64,000 bases of DNA. It comes from Antedon mediterranea. Its lineage: Eukaryota > Echinodermata > Crinoidea > Comatulida > Antedonidae. Below the pieces are notes generated by a model. The model made no database searches. It saw only the letters and a program-made list of their open reading frames with translations, and was not told where the DNA came from. Positions 36,301 to 46,689 of this stretch are shown here, in pieces. Each line of letters starts with the position of its first letter. Position 1 is the first letter of the stretch. Location of the stretch: positions 29,128,001-29,192,000 of the forward strand of contig NC_092674.1 in the NCBI RefSeq assembly GCF_964355755.1, written 5' to 3'. Made by a program: the position numbers and the translations under genes.

Positions 36301-39300
36301 GTTATTATACAGTTATCTGCTCAAGAGTACCATATATATTTGGCAATACTAAACTTTAGTGTACACTGTACGTGGAAAGTCTTAATCTTAATCAATTCCA
36401 TTTACAAGGAGTGGATGCGTTACAAATGATTTCCAGTATGACCTCTTCCCATAACCAGCAAATAATGACGTGCTGCAACCTGTAATGGCATGGAAGCTGG
36501 TTAGATTATTCTTAATAGGTTTTCAACCACTTTATTGTTCACTATACCAGACATCGTCCATACTTTTGAAGGCTACTGTTACAAAGTGCATATCATTATT
36601 AACATCAACTTTCATGTATAATTGCAAGCTCTTTGTTATTGACATAAAGAATGTCTAAAAACTGTGTGATATTTGTTCACCTCCAAACCGATGAGTGTGG
36701 CCCAAAACACATACGGAAGTACAGATTAGTACATTGGGACTATCCTTTCAATCGTGTCACTGCTTTTATCCACCCCTTTCCAATGTAATGATCAAATACA
36801 ACAAAATGACGAAATATCTAGGTAACTTGCATAAATACTTGCATAGTCACCAAATGTTTACAGCCATGTTTACTGCATCCTATAGTGCATGGCCATCATG
36901 TTTTTATTGTAAGTTTTCTTCTGGAACATCTGTGGATATTTCAACGCCATCCATCAAGATATGTGAAGTCATATTTGGTTAAAGATATTAAAATTGGGCT
37001 ATGATCATACTCCAATGGTTGATCAGCAGATTTTAAGTCAGTTTTTATGTACTTTATCGAAACAGTTGCCTTATAGAAATCCGCAAAGGTTTAGAGCGAT
37101 GCTTTCTCAGTGGCTCATGAAGTTCTAAGTTCTACTGTTTTTTTTTCTTTCATTAAGTTGTTATTTTGAATATAAGATCTTCCTTATCATCTGTCAGTTC
37201 GAAAGAATATTGTGTATTATGTGTGATTCGTGATCAGTCTGACCATGTCATGCAGAACCTATCAATGAATTACAGCGTTTCTTGTTATACCAATGATTCT
37301 ATTTTGAATTGATCAATCATCCACTCAGTGTTTAGAATATTGGTTCTGATAGTTTAGATAGGTAAATTTGTTTACCCTTTTAACCTCATTTCTACAACGA
37401 ATCCAATCGGTTTTTAAATGTGTTGGTGGTTTCAGAAATGACGACTTTGGTTGGCAAACTATTAAAATATATAATTACTAATTGTGAAAAAATGGATCTT
37501 CTATCAGTCCTTTGTGAAATTTAGGTTTAAAAAGTCTAAGCTGATGTCCTCGTGTATTTCTGCTTAGATTGCATCTTATTTGAAGGAAGTCTTCCTTGGC
37601 TACACCCTCGAAATCTTTTGAAAATTTTCAATCAAGTCACCATGAATTCGTCTGTCATACAGGGTTGTTAGGCCAAGAAACTTTAAACGATCTTCATATA
37701 AATAAGAATGGATAGCTGGAATTTGATTTGTCGCATGACGTTGTCCTCTTCAAGTGCGTTTACTTTTTGGGAGAAATGGATTTCATACCTGGACACAGTA
37801 CGTAACGTAATGTTTGTAAATAACATTAAAACCGTCTTTATCCATGTGTATAAAGGACTTCTTAATTACTTAAGGAGTTTATATTTGTTATCACCGTCAG
37901 CCATGATAGCATAGATGCGAAGGCCTCAAGAAGAAGTCCCCATTTACCACTCCTTCCAACCTCGATAAAGTTCAATAGTTAGAGTTTTTGAAAACAAAGA
38001 CTCGATACCCAGGTTTTTCTTTCGAGATTTCTTGAAACAACAAACTTCAATAAAAACTTGTATCATTGAAATAATGAAAAAAATGTTTAAATAATTACAT
38101 TATAGGGGGTCTCTGACCCAAACAAAAACATCTCGACATTAGGTAATATAGGGGGGTCTCTGTTTTCTAAATTTTTCTAAAAACAAATAAATATTATTAC
38201 ATTATTATAGGTAATATTAATAATTTTTCTAAAAACAAATTTCTAAATATTACTGTATTACATTATTATAGGTAATATTAATATTATAGTAAAAGACCAA
38301 TCTTTTGGCACATATGGCGTTTCATACTAATAACACTTGACCTATTTTTTCCGACAAAAATCAAAACGATGACTGGTGGACAACATGAAAAGGACAAATT
38401 TACAAAAGACTGGGAAAAGCCTATTAAAAAACTGTGTGTACTTTACAGAAATATGTGAAAACAACATTTTGAGAAAATGACATTTTTATATTTAATTTCT
38501 TATGTTTTTATGTGTAAAATTAAATGTTTATCTCATAATTACTATAATATGAAGCATCAGTTGATCTTCAGATATACCTTTTTGGATAGATCTGATGATG
38601 TAGATGATTTTCCGTGAATAAAAAAAAATCCTATATTTTGACCTTGTTTGACCTCTTGACCACATAAACTGACCTTAAAACCCAAAACTGAAGATGGTAT
38701 CCACCCCTATCGTTTTTGTCACCCCACAAAGGATACATTCAACATGGTTGCCTGCTATTAACAAAAAATGCCTCCCAAACTTTTTATAGAGGACTTTTGT
38801 GTATTTGGCCTCTCTACTATGATTTTACATTTATTGATTAATTACTTGTTTTAGATTGCAATTGATGGTAATGTCAGTGAGAAAGCCAGATATGAGCAGA
38901 AAATAGAAGATTTAGAAATAGCCTATCAAAAGGTTTGTATATATTTGTATTAATTATATTATTTGTTGTTTTAGTTAATAATAATAATAATAAAATAATG
39001 TTTACATCAATGTTTTGTTTTGACTTCAATCTAATTAACTCCAAGAGTTTTAATATATTTGCCATGCTTCTTATTGTATCTGTTTTTGTATATATATTTT
39101 GTTTATTATAGTATTGTGTATATAAAGAGTTTTTTTTTATATGATATATTTTTGTATGTACAATGATTACGAAATAAAGACTAAATGAAAATTAGGTTGG
39201 GCTAAAGCAAAGAGTAAAGTTTCTTTTCTTGTTTGAATTAAAAGGTTTCCATAGTGTCCACTTTTAGTGCGTTCTTATTTTATAAATTAACTTTCTTAAC

Positions 39301-42300
39301 TTAAATTTAACTTATTTCAGGCGGATCAGGACAGGACGTCCTTACAAACTCGTGTAAACTCAATGAGGAATATGATCAACACATTAGAAGACCAAGTTAA
39401 AGCTCAGTCACTGAGAATGGAAGAAACAAACGACGAGGCATCTCAACAACGAGCGACAGCAACACAAATGAGGTATAAACAGGTTTTATAGTGGTTTAAG
39501 TTAAGCTGGGTAGAATGAGGCATATAGAGGTTTTATTAGGCTTAAGTTAAACTGAGTAGAATATATCTAGAGATTTTATAACATATTTCAATTAAGCTTG
39601 GTAGAATGCATAATGTTTTTGTAAATTGTATTTTATATTTTTGTATTTTGCCAGTTTTCAAATCACATTTCTGTGAATAAAGTATATATGACTATGACTA
39701 TGACTAATCAAGAAATAGTATTTGACTTAAAGTTAGCTGGTTTGAAGAGGTTTTATAGCTTCAAATCAATTATATTGTAATATTTATTTCATTAAAAGTA
39801 ATACAAAAATGCAATGATTTATAGAAGCCGAATGTTGTCTTAAAGATAACATATTATGCATATATAAAACACACTTGGTTTAAGTTTGATATTAAAACAC
39901 AGCAAGATTATGGTGGTTACATACTGGAGGTGATGACAAAGAACGGATACATGAGTGGTAATTAATTTACCAACTGAATTCAAAACACATCTGATCCATA
40001 ACCATAATGTTTAAAGTATGTACTTTTAGTATAATGGTAACTACTCACATTGGGTGCATTTCAGATTAGTAGCAGAGCATGCAGAACAAACAGTAGGAGA
40101 TCATCAACGTAAACTTGTACAGAAACATGGAGAATTGAATGAAGCCCTTACTGTAAGAAATAGACTAGAAGAAAGAGTTAGTAAGTAAAAATACTTGAAA
40201 CACTCAATAATACAAGTAATTGTGGAAATAAACCCTAAAGCTCTGTCTACACTATCAAACTAGTGTGATGTACCCAAATATGGTAGTGATATACCCAAAT
40301 ATGGTCACATCACATTTTTTTGTCACATAAAGTTTGATAGTGTGGACAGAGCTTAAGCTTTTGTGCAACAAAACACCTCATTAGCATAGATTATGTATTT
40401 TATATGAACACATTGTTTTGAATTACAGATGATTTGAACAAAAACAATGCAATGCTAAGAGATGAGATTAACACATTGAGAATGACCATTGGCAAGGTAG
40501 ATCGTGACAAGGACAGTTTACAGATGACCGTTGATGAAAAGACGGAGAAGGTGGTCAGTTTTGAACGAGAGGTAGATGAAAAAAACAAGTTTCTCAGTGA
40601 GCTTAAAATGACTATTGGAGATTTAGAGGCAAGGCTAGAGTAAGTGTTGACGGCATTTTCATTTATGCCAACTGCATCATCACCATCAATATTAGCGACC
40701 TCATCAGAAACCGACTTCATCTACATTATCACTTTACATATTTACGATTAAAGGCAACCTCTTATATAAAGATGCTCTCCAGTCTTGTTTATTTTTAATT
40801 CGATTATTTGTAATTTTACTTTTGAAAGATTCTGAAATAAAAGATGGCTCCTTTTTTTTATTTTACAGTAAATTAAATGATGATTTATCGAGTCGTGATC
40901 GTGAAGTTCGAAGTTTACGACGGCAGTTGGATGGAACAAAAGACGAGTTGTCAAACATTAACCATGGGCGTGATGAAGCTGTTGGTGATAATCGACGTTT
41001 GCAAGATGATCTGTCCACAATGACCAGAGAAAACCAGGTATGTTTGTCAGAGATTGATGGTCTGTCTACCTTGCAATCTAAAGTCCTGTGTTCCATTCTT
41101 GCACTGGTGCTGTACCAGAGGTCATCATCAAAGAAGTGCTTTCTAATGAAACTTAATGTTACTCTGGACCTTTATTAAATTAGTAAATTACTGCATTATT
41201 GGTTTGAAGTGTATTTCCGAGTAATCGTATATATCCTCTGGTACAATCCCACCCCATTAGAACACAAAATTGGGCTTACTTTGGGGGTGGGACTAAACAC
41301 GGGAAAACCCTGGTTCAGGACAAAAATGATTGGTAAGCATTTCTTGTAAAAACTCATCTGAACTGGATAGAGAGAGGCCTACATTCAGACCAATACTAGG
41401 ACTATACCGAGGGATATGCCTGTAAAATCAGACATAAAGTAAGAGATGGGATTAGACCTGAGGATACACAAATGAACCTTACCATGTCTGTTTTTTTAAA
41501 TTTTAGGCAATAAATGTAGAACTAGAGGAAGCTATCAATGAAAGGGAGTCTGTAAAAGCACAAATACAAGATTACATATCAGAGGTGTCAAGGATGGAAG
41601 ACTTATTAGCAGCCAAGGTAGGACTTTAAAAGAAAGAGACATATTAATTCAATCATCAGTGGATGACTTCCATTTATTGTCATTTGCATATAACATATAC
41701 ATAGGAATTATGTTCGCACCTTTCAATATCTCTCTAGCCATTCGGATATTTTAGGAAGTTTTTTAGACTAATTTCACAACAAGGTTATCATAAATTCAGT
41801 AATTAGAGGGTGCCCATGCCTTTGACAGGAGACGGCTAGTGTTAATATGCAGATAAAGCATTTGCTACCAACAAAATTATCTTATATCTGAAAATTAATG
41901 TATAAAAAAGAAAATGATTCAATTTGTTATTTAGGAGCGTGAGAATGCAGAACTTCTAAACAACTATCGTGCAGTATCCACAGAAGCTCATCATTGGGAA
42001 AGCGAGGCAGCGCAGCAAGCTGACGAAACTACCAATGCTAAAGTAGAGTTGCTAACGAAACAAACGGAATTACAGAGGGTTGCTGACAGGATACACATGT
42101 TAGAATTAGAATTACAAGAGGTATGTAAAATTATGTTATAATAATGTTGATTGTAGAATAGAAATATTAACATATGGCTGAGCGGTTAAGGCATGGGCGA
42201 TGTGTATTGTACCTAAAGAGCCAACAATATCGGCATGGGTTCGAGGCCGACTCGCTCTTAGATCTGGTGGTTAAACAAGTATTCTCAGATAAGGACTATA

Positions 42301-44493
42301 AACTGTAGGTCCAGTGTACACAGTTATAACTCGTGTGTAACTCAGTTCATCATTCGAGACAAGTAAAGGGTTACCAAGGCGAACTGGTTCACAAAATAGC
42401 CCTGTATCAGGGGGATTACTGATAGGACAGTGATTAATTTACTATTGGTAATCCCTGGCCACATGTGCCTATAGACATACAATTTTAAAAAATAAATATA
42501 TATGCAGTTGTGTAACAATGATCCTACCATACACATTTTTCTTACAGCAACAGAAAACGCAACAAGCCTATGAAATCCAAGTATCAAACCTGACTAAGTC
42601 ATTGACAAACATGGAAGATGAGCTGAGACAACTACAAGAGGAGAAACAAGCCGTTCTACAGGATCTATCAGCTGTCAGAGAACTCTGCATGAAACTAGAC
42701 ACAACCAAGGAATCTCTTTCAAGACAATTAACTGCCACTAATATACAAAAAGAACAAGTAGGTGTTCCCACACACTCTTTTTACTAAGGAGATAATTAGC
42801 TCTTATCTAACCTTTTGACCTCACCGGTGTGAAATTGTGAATAATGAAGATAGAAATCAATTGAAAGAGCCCCAAAAGAATAAATTAACAAGAAAAAGCT
42901 ATAGTTTAAGCAACAAAGATATGTAGACAGAAATATTTTACTATAGAAATAAAATACTTCAATAATAATTTGCAGATTGAAAGTGCCTTAGAAGATGCAA
43001 AGAAGGAAGCTGATCTTCTGCGCAACCAGATCATGACGGAGAAGTCATCTTCCAGAAACCTAGAAGGCTTATTGCAAGCAAACAGAGAGAAGGAGTTTCA
43101 ACACCAACTGGAGAGCCAAGAACAAAGATCAGAGCTGCAAATACTAAAAGATCGACTGGCATTATCTGATAGTAAAATGTAAGAGTCAATCATATCAAAG
43201 ATATTTCCCTACAACTATTTATATTAAAATAAATAAATTTACTACTTTGAAGTAGCTTTGAGCCGGGGAGTTAATTGTTCAAACGTTTTGCTCTACTCTG
43301 ATGTAATTTGTACTTTATACCAAGTACATTTCAGAAGACTTTTTGGTGGACTCAAACTTTCAAATCACTAGCCTGCTGTTTATACCAAGCTTATGTGCAT
43401 GGCTAGGGTTAAATTCGTGCCCAAGTAAACAACTATAGATACGTATGATACCGAGTGGTTGGTTTGCCTGGCCATCCATACACATCACAACTTCCCCATT
43501 CTTATCGTCCTGCCTCGCTTCCAGTAGTCTCGAACACCGTTCACTTCAAGCGCCTCCGACTTGTCACGTCTTGTGAGTGAGTCCTTCCCTTTTCCTCACA
43601 CACTCAACACCCCTTTCCAAAATACCACGCATCACCACGCTCCATTCTGATTCGTCCACTTGATCAGCAGTGACTTGATTCATTTGCATGTGACAGACAC
43701 CTGACTCTCGTCACACATAACAATAACACTAAATTATTACTTTATTTACTATACTAGTATTGTACTTATTAAACCAATTAATTTACCTAATTAGGACACT
43801 AATTTATATCTTTCTTTTAAGTCATTTCATTACTGTATTGTTATTCCTTAGCCAAAGCCAATCCAGAGAGATCCAGAATCTGAGATCACGAACAACTCAA
43901 ATGGAATCTGAAAGTGAGAGGTTTAAGAGACAGTTGACAAGTGAAAGATTTGAAAAGTGAGTGAGTCATTAATTTTTATTTCTTACAAAACTTAATCCAA
44001 AACGTAAACAAATACAAGGCACACCAATGAACGTATGTTGAAAATTATAATAATAATACCTTTTTTGACAAACACTTTTGGATCGGTGGCAACACACTTA
44101 ATAGAGAGTGGTGCAGTCAACTTTAACTGCATACAAATTAAAACATTATAAACCAAACAAACTTAAAAAATCTAAACTTTAACAGTGATAAAACATAATA
44201 AAATACAATATTGTATTGTAATATCAATTGTATTCGTCAACAGAGAAAGAATTGTGCAAGAACTACGTCGTAGTACTTTATCACCAAGCCCAGGCTCTAG
44301 GCCAGGGGATCATAGTTCAACAAGACGTTCCATGTCACCAGAAAGAAGTGGGTTATTCTCACCAGTCTCAAACTCTATCTCATCTCCAACACAAATGAGA
44401 TCTCCGACACGAACACGCTCCCCCACTCGATCAAGATCACCCAGCCGATTAAAATCTCCTACATATTCGCGGACATCTGACTGGAGTAAGTGA
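21364..44493 (+). CDS. CEP135: CEP135 centrosomal / centriole coiled-coil protein
   Basis: Twenty-two coding exons, every junction in phase: 21364-21522, 22467-22779, 23151-23380, 28401-28529, 28781-29062, 29267-29417, 30771-31009, 31150-31287, 31648-31740, 32088-32150, 34813-34986, 38855-38932, 39321-39472, 40065-40180, 40429-40639, 40869-41037, 41507-41617, 41935-42120, 42548-42757, 42976-43178, 43852-43956, 44244-44493; about 1,253 aa (human about 1,140). The N-terminus ([31 protein letters not shown]) matches the CEP135 microtubule-binding start, and [19 protein letters not shown] and the [10 protein letters not shown]-type C-terminal motif (here [10 protein letters not shown]) also fit. 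The rest is continuous coiled coil. CEP135 links the centriole cartwheel (SAS-6) to the outer wall and is needed for centriole assembly. Ser/Pro-rich insertions with SPxK/R sites occur in exons 7-8 and at the C-terminus. The last codon context TGGAGTAAGTGA also contains a GTAAGT donor, so an alternative end is possible. Confidence 0.95.
21592..21750. mobile_element. MITE family M1 copy, CEP135 intron 1
   Basis: TTAGCTCTGTCTACACTATT at the left and ATAGTGTAGACAAAGCTTTA at the right, with the interior ATGGACATGATGTCATATCA and CATATTTGGGCACATCACAC. Nearly complete. Confidence 0.8.
22221..22342. mobile_element. MITE family M1 copy, CEP135 intron 1 (second)
   Basis: CTAAAACTCTGTCTACAC at the left and GATAGTGTAGACAGAGCCTA at the right, with a deletion of the left interior. 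It is the second M1 copy in the same intron. Confidence 0.75.
22846..23010. mobile_element. MITE family M3, partial copy in CEP135 intron 2
   Basis: AAAGATATATTGTCCTGAAA followed by AATTTAACCATTTATTTTGTC and AAGTGATTAACTTTATTAAAAC matches the M3 interior seen at 13148 and 31334. The right terminal repeat is missing. Confidence 0.6.
25327..25615. repeat. 17-bp minisatellite in CEP135 intron 3
   Basis: About 16-17 tandem copies of TAGGTGTGTCCCCTGAA. The first three read TAGGTGTATCCCCTGAA and the last ones are degenerate (TCACTTAAA). The unit is not a multiple of 3 but has no stop in one minus frame, hence a spurious ORF. A related non-tandem sequence lies at about 31910-31970. Confidence 0.95.
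26222..26519 (+). mobile_element. Penelope-like element relic (GIY-YIG endonuclease)
   Basis: An open frame of about 95 codons without a proper start reads [14 protein letters not shown], then [20 protein letters not shown] and [10 protein letters not shown], with GQHLKDHN. The spacing VVY...YVGYT...R and the paired Cys (CDLC) are those of the GIY-YIG endonuclease at the C-terminus of Penelope-like retroelements. The reverse-transcriptase part is not found upstream, so it is a 5'-truncated copy sitting in CEP135 intron 3. Confidence 0.75.
27532..27830. mobile_element. hAT-like (Charlie-type) MITE with poly-G tract
   Basis: Perfect terminal inverted repeats CAGGGTTCTC ... GAGAACCCTG enclose 299 bp. 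The subterminal regions are also inverted relatives (GGTCGGCCCC against GGGTCGCCGACC). CAGNGGTTCTC-type ends are typical of the hAT-Charlie group. A run of about 16 G lies at 27769-27784. I could not recognise a clean 8-bp target duplication. Confidence 0.7.
29462..29594. repeat. Tandem duplication of about 66 bp in CEP135 intron 6
   Basis: ACTCTGACTTTGTACTGTGA through GGAACTTACTTTAATCA occurs twice back to back with two mismatches. A short (TATATGTTG)-type repeat follows at about 29598. The rest of the intron to 30770 shows no gene. Confidence 0.85.
31334..31616. mobile_element. MITE family M3 copy, CEP135 intron 8
   Basis: Left end AAAGATATATTGTCTCCCTG and right end GGGAGACAATACATCTTTAA are clear terminal inverted repeats. 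It is the best-preserved M3 copy in the window and ends only about 30 bases before the acceptor of exon 31648-31740. Confidence 0.8.
32195..34695 (+). repeat. 31-bp minisatellite, about 80 copies, in CEP135 intron 10
   Basis: Tandem units made of AGTATTTCCTGCACC followed by CTTCTTCTTCCCTCAG. Variants differ by G/T (CTGCACC or CTTCACC), TTTCC or TTCCC, and CAGAG or CACAG or TAAGAG. The middle part (about 32540-33780) is more mixed, while about 34020-34660 is very uniform, which suggests recent expansion at the right end. Each unit has a pyrimidine tract and CAG, so it resembles a 3' splice site. It spans almost the whole intron between 32150 and the real acceptor at 34812. Confidence 0.97.
35168..35226. 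mobile_element. MITE family M1, left fragment
   Basis: TTGCTCTGTCTACACTATAA, then TTATGTGACAAAAAAATGTG and ATATGGACATGAT. It stops exactly where the large terminal-inverted-repeat element begins, and the missing half is not seen on the other side. Confidence 0.65.
35227..38819. mobile_element. 3.6-kb element with long terminal inverted repeats, CEP135 intron 11
   Basis: Left end AGTAGGGCGGCCAATGTGTG and right end CTCTCTACT pair as imperfect inverted repeats. Homology continues inward: GTTAATAGCAGGCAACCATG on the left against CATGGTTGCCTGCTATTAAC on the right, and GATAGGGGTGGATGCC against GGTATCCACCCCTATC. ATGAT follows the right end and a matching bases-long ATGAT precedes the left, suggesting a 5-bp target duplication. 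No long transposase ORF is left; the interior carries LINE-like remains on the minus strand and AT-rich duplications near 38100-38290. Most likely a decayed DNA transposon or composite. Confidence 0.6.
37360..37745 (-). pseudogene. LINE reverse-transcriptase C-terminal relic
   Basis: Read on the minus strand with frameshifts and stops, the segment gives [29 protein letters not shown] and, after a shift, [12 protein letters not shown] with LPTKVV and FKNRLD. This is the conserved tail after the reverse transcriptase of jockey/CR1-like non-LTR elements (RL..L.L.TL..RR.RGDLI). It is clearly dead. Weaker coding remains may reach to about 36470. Confidence 0.6.
40237..40356. mobile_element. MITE family M1 copy, CEP135 intron 14
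   Basis: AAGCTCTGTCTACACTATCA at the left and TTTGATAGTGTGGACAGAGC at the right, with the interior ACCCAAATATGGTAGTGATA. Compact version with a shortened centre. Confidence 0.85.
42172..42480 (+). mobile_element. tRNA-derived SINE (tRNA-Leu-like head), CEP135 intron 18
   Basis: ATGGCTGAGCGGTTAAGGC at 42174-42192 is a good Pol III A box with the flank of a class II (Leu/Ser) tRNA, and GGGTTCGAGGCCG at 42238-42250 is a B box. The tRNA-like part is followed by an unrelated body of about 230 bp (GTAAAGGGTTACCAAGGCGA, TATCAGGGGGATTACTG), as in SINEs. It lacks paired acceptor stems, so it is not a working tRNA gene. Confidence 0.65.
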
Positions 44494-44576
44494 AATATTC
44501 AACATTTTTTGTAAAATGTGCTGTAAAAAAATAATTGCATGAGGTACACCACTGTCACTGACCCATCATCAGATAA

Positions 44577-45040
44577 TTGCATGAGGTACTGATATGGTGA
44601 GTTAGAACTGCTGCCACTGACTTGTCTATATACAATTGCATGATGTACTGGTATGGTGAGTTAGCACTGCTGCCACTGACCTGTCTATATACAATTGCAT
44701 GAGGTACTGGTATGGTGAGTTGGCACTGCTGCCACTGACCTGTCTATATACAATTGCATGAGGTACTGGTATGGTGAGTTGGCACTGCTGCCACTGACCT
44801 GTCTATATACAAATGCATGAGGTCCTGGTATGGTGAGTTGGCACTGCTGCCACTGACCTGTCTATATACAATTGCATGAGGTACTGGTATGGTGAGTTAG
44901 CACTGCTGCCACTGACCTGTCTATATACAATTGCATGAGGTACTGGTATGGTGAGTTGGCACTGCTGCCACTGACCTGTCTATATACAAATGCATGAGGT
45001 CCTGGTATGGTCAGTTACCATTGATGCCACTGACTGGTCA
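44577..45040 (+). repeat. 58-59-bp minisatellite just after CEP135 stop codon
   Basis: About eight copies of a unit starting TTGCATGAGGTACTGGTATG and containing GTGAGTTAGCACTGCTGCC and CTGTCTATATACAA. A partial copy lies at 44536. The units differ by few bases, some alternating between TTGCATGAGGTACT and ATGCATGAGGTCCT, so a two-unit block was also duplicated. It lies either in the CEP135 3'UTR or in a terminal intron. Confidence 0.93.
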
Positions 45041-46680
45041 TCCATACATCCATCCAGTACTTATTTGTTTTTTATTTTATTGTTTGATATACTGTATGAC
45101 CACCCGTTTGTAAAGCAATATTGTTTGACCTTCCAAAAGAGATGTCCCAATTAAAACATCACAATTTCATACAATTATTTCACACATTATTTTAATAATA
45201 TTTCTTCTGCATGCTTTTATTGTTATTGTTTGTTTTCCTTGGCCTTAGGATGACTGTGAAGATTTCTTGTATTTCTTATTTTTAAGTAAGTTTATTTTGA
45301 ATATTTTATCTATTTAAGCATGTTTATTTTTTCATTGTGTCATTTTATAAATATAAGTTGTCTTCAAATAACTGTAATCTTTTGTTTTTTGTGATTTTGT
45401 TTATCTAATTCCCTTAAAGTTAATGCTCAGACATCAACACCAGAATATGTATGTAAAGTCCAGAGTTTTGCTAAGGAGATCTTAAAGTTGTGTATTTTCC
45501 ATTGATTTCTAAAAGGTTAATTACTCATCACTGGTTTCAAATTCTTTTTTTCAGCTGTACGGAATGTTGTCAGTACCAAACCCTTGAAAGCAAGCCTTTT
45601 AAAATATACAGCAAGGTCACGGTTCAAGAATGTTTCAACAAAACAATTTACATGACGATATATAGTACTGTGCAATTGAACAAGAAACAACATTTTTTGT
45701 TTTAGTGTGATTAGACCTTTATTGGAATATTTCACTAAATGTTATCGTTTATCAACAAATGTTACCTTTTCAAAAGGGATGTATAGTTTTGTTTTAAAGT
45801 AGCGAATGTTTTAGAGTATCCAAGTAAAAACAATATTATTTATATTTCTTCTAAATATTTTTTTATATTGAATTCTATCAGAATGTATATTTGTTTGTTT
45901 TTTTTAATAGTAAATAGTTTTGCGGTTTGAATGTCTTAATGATGGTGCTACATAAATTATGAATGTTTACTGCTACAGTTTAAGCATTATGGCTGCGGCC
46001 CCACCTTCTTAAGACAATACTTATGTTGCTAATATTTAATACATACAAGCTCCTTTGGTGGCGAAGTGCACTCTAGAAATCAGATTATTATACATAAATT
46101 TCTTTCATATATCTAATGTTGGATTTTACTACTACTAAAGGGTATAAGTTATAATTGAAGTTCGCAAAATATGTCACATGAGTGTAACCTTGTTATCTGA
46201 TTGGATAATAATTGCATAGGTAAAGTTCTGTTGGATGTTTTTATTTTACATTCAACATTTTGAAGATCGTGTGCGGTGCAAGGCGGTTGCATGTTTGTAT
46301 GTATAGTATACATCATCTATAAAGCTCTACTCTGCTGGCCAATTTGGGCTGCCATAATACAGGGCCTAGCTATCAACAATGTTTTATATTCCTTTAATGA
46401 GGATAATATTCTTTAAAAAGATGAACTGGTTTAATAGACCTGCCCATCTTCCGACTTAAAACTATTTTCCATTTCATGAACTTTTTTTTACTTTGGATGT
46501 TAAAATGAGCTAATCATGACGTCCAATTAATCTACCTTCAATTGTATTAATATTAATAGGTATATTTTAAGATATTGTTTGTGCTGTAATATAGTGTTGT
46601 TTGTTTTGTTTTTTTATTAAAGTGTTTATAAGGTATTACTTTTTATCCAGATTTAAAATTAAATTATTTTTAAAAGGCAT
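45041..46680 (+). other. Probable CEP135 3' untranslated / downstream region
   Basis: No coding region is recognised. If the GTAAGT at 44486 is used, the acceptor-like GGCCTTAG at about 45250 would give a short alternative ending that stops after a few codons. Several T-rich stretches and an ATTAAA at about 46616 could serve 3' end formation. I cannot fix the true transcript end. Confidence 0.3.
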
Positions 46681-46689
46681 ATTTTAGGC

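Noticed and set aside
36470-36982. Short plus-strand ORFs within the 3.6-kb element as host genes
   Set aside because: No domain, no splice context, and the region looks like decayed reverse-transcriptase sequence on the other strand.
42172-42260. Functional tRNA-Leu gene
   Set aside because: A and B boxes are present but no matching acceptor stem or clear anticodon arm is seen; better explained as the head of a SINE.
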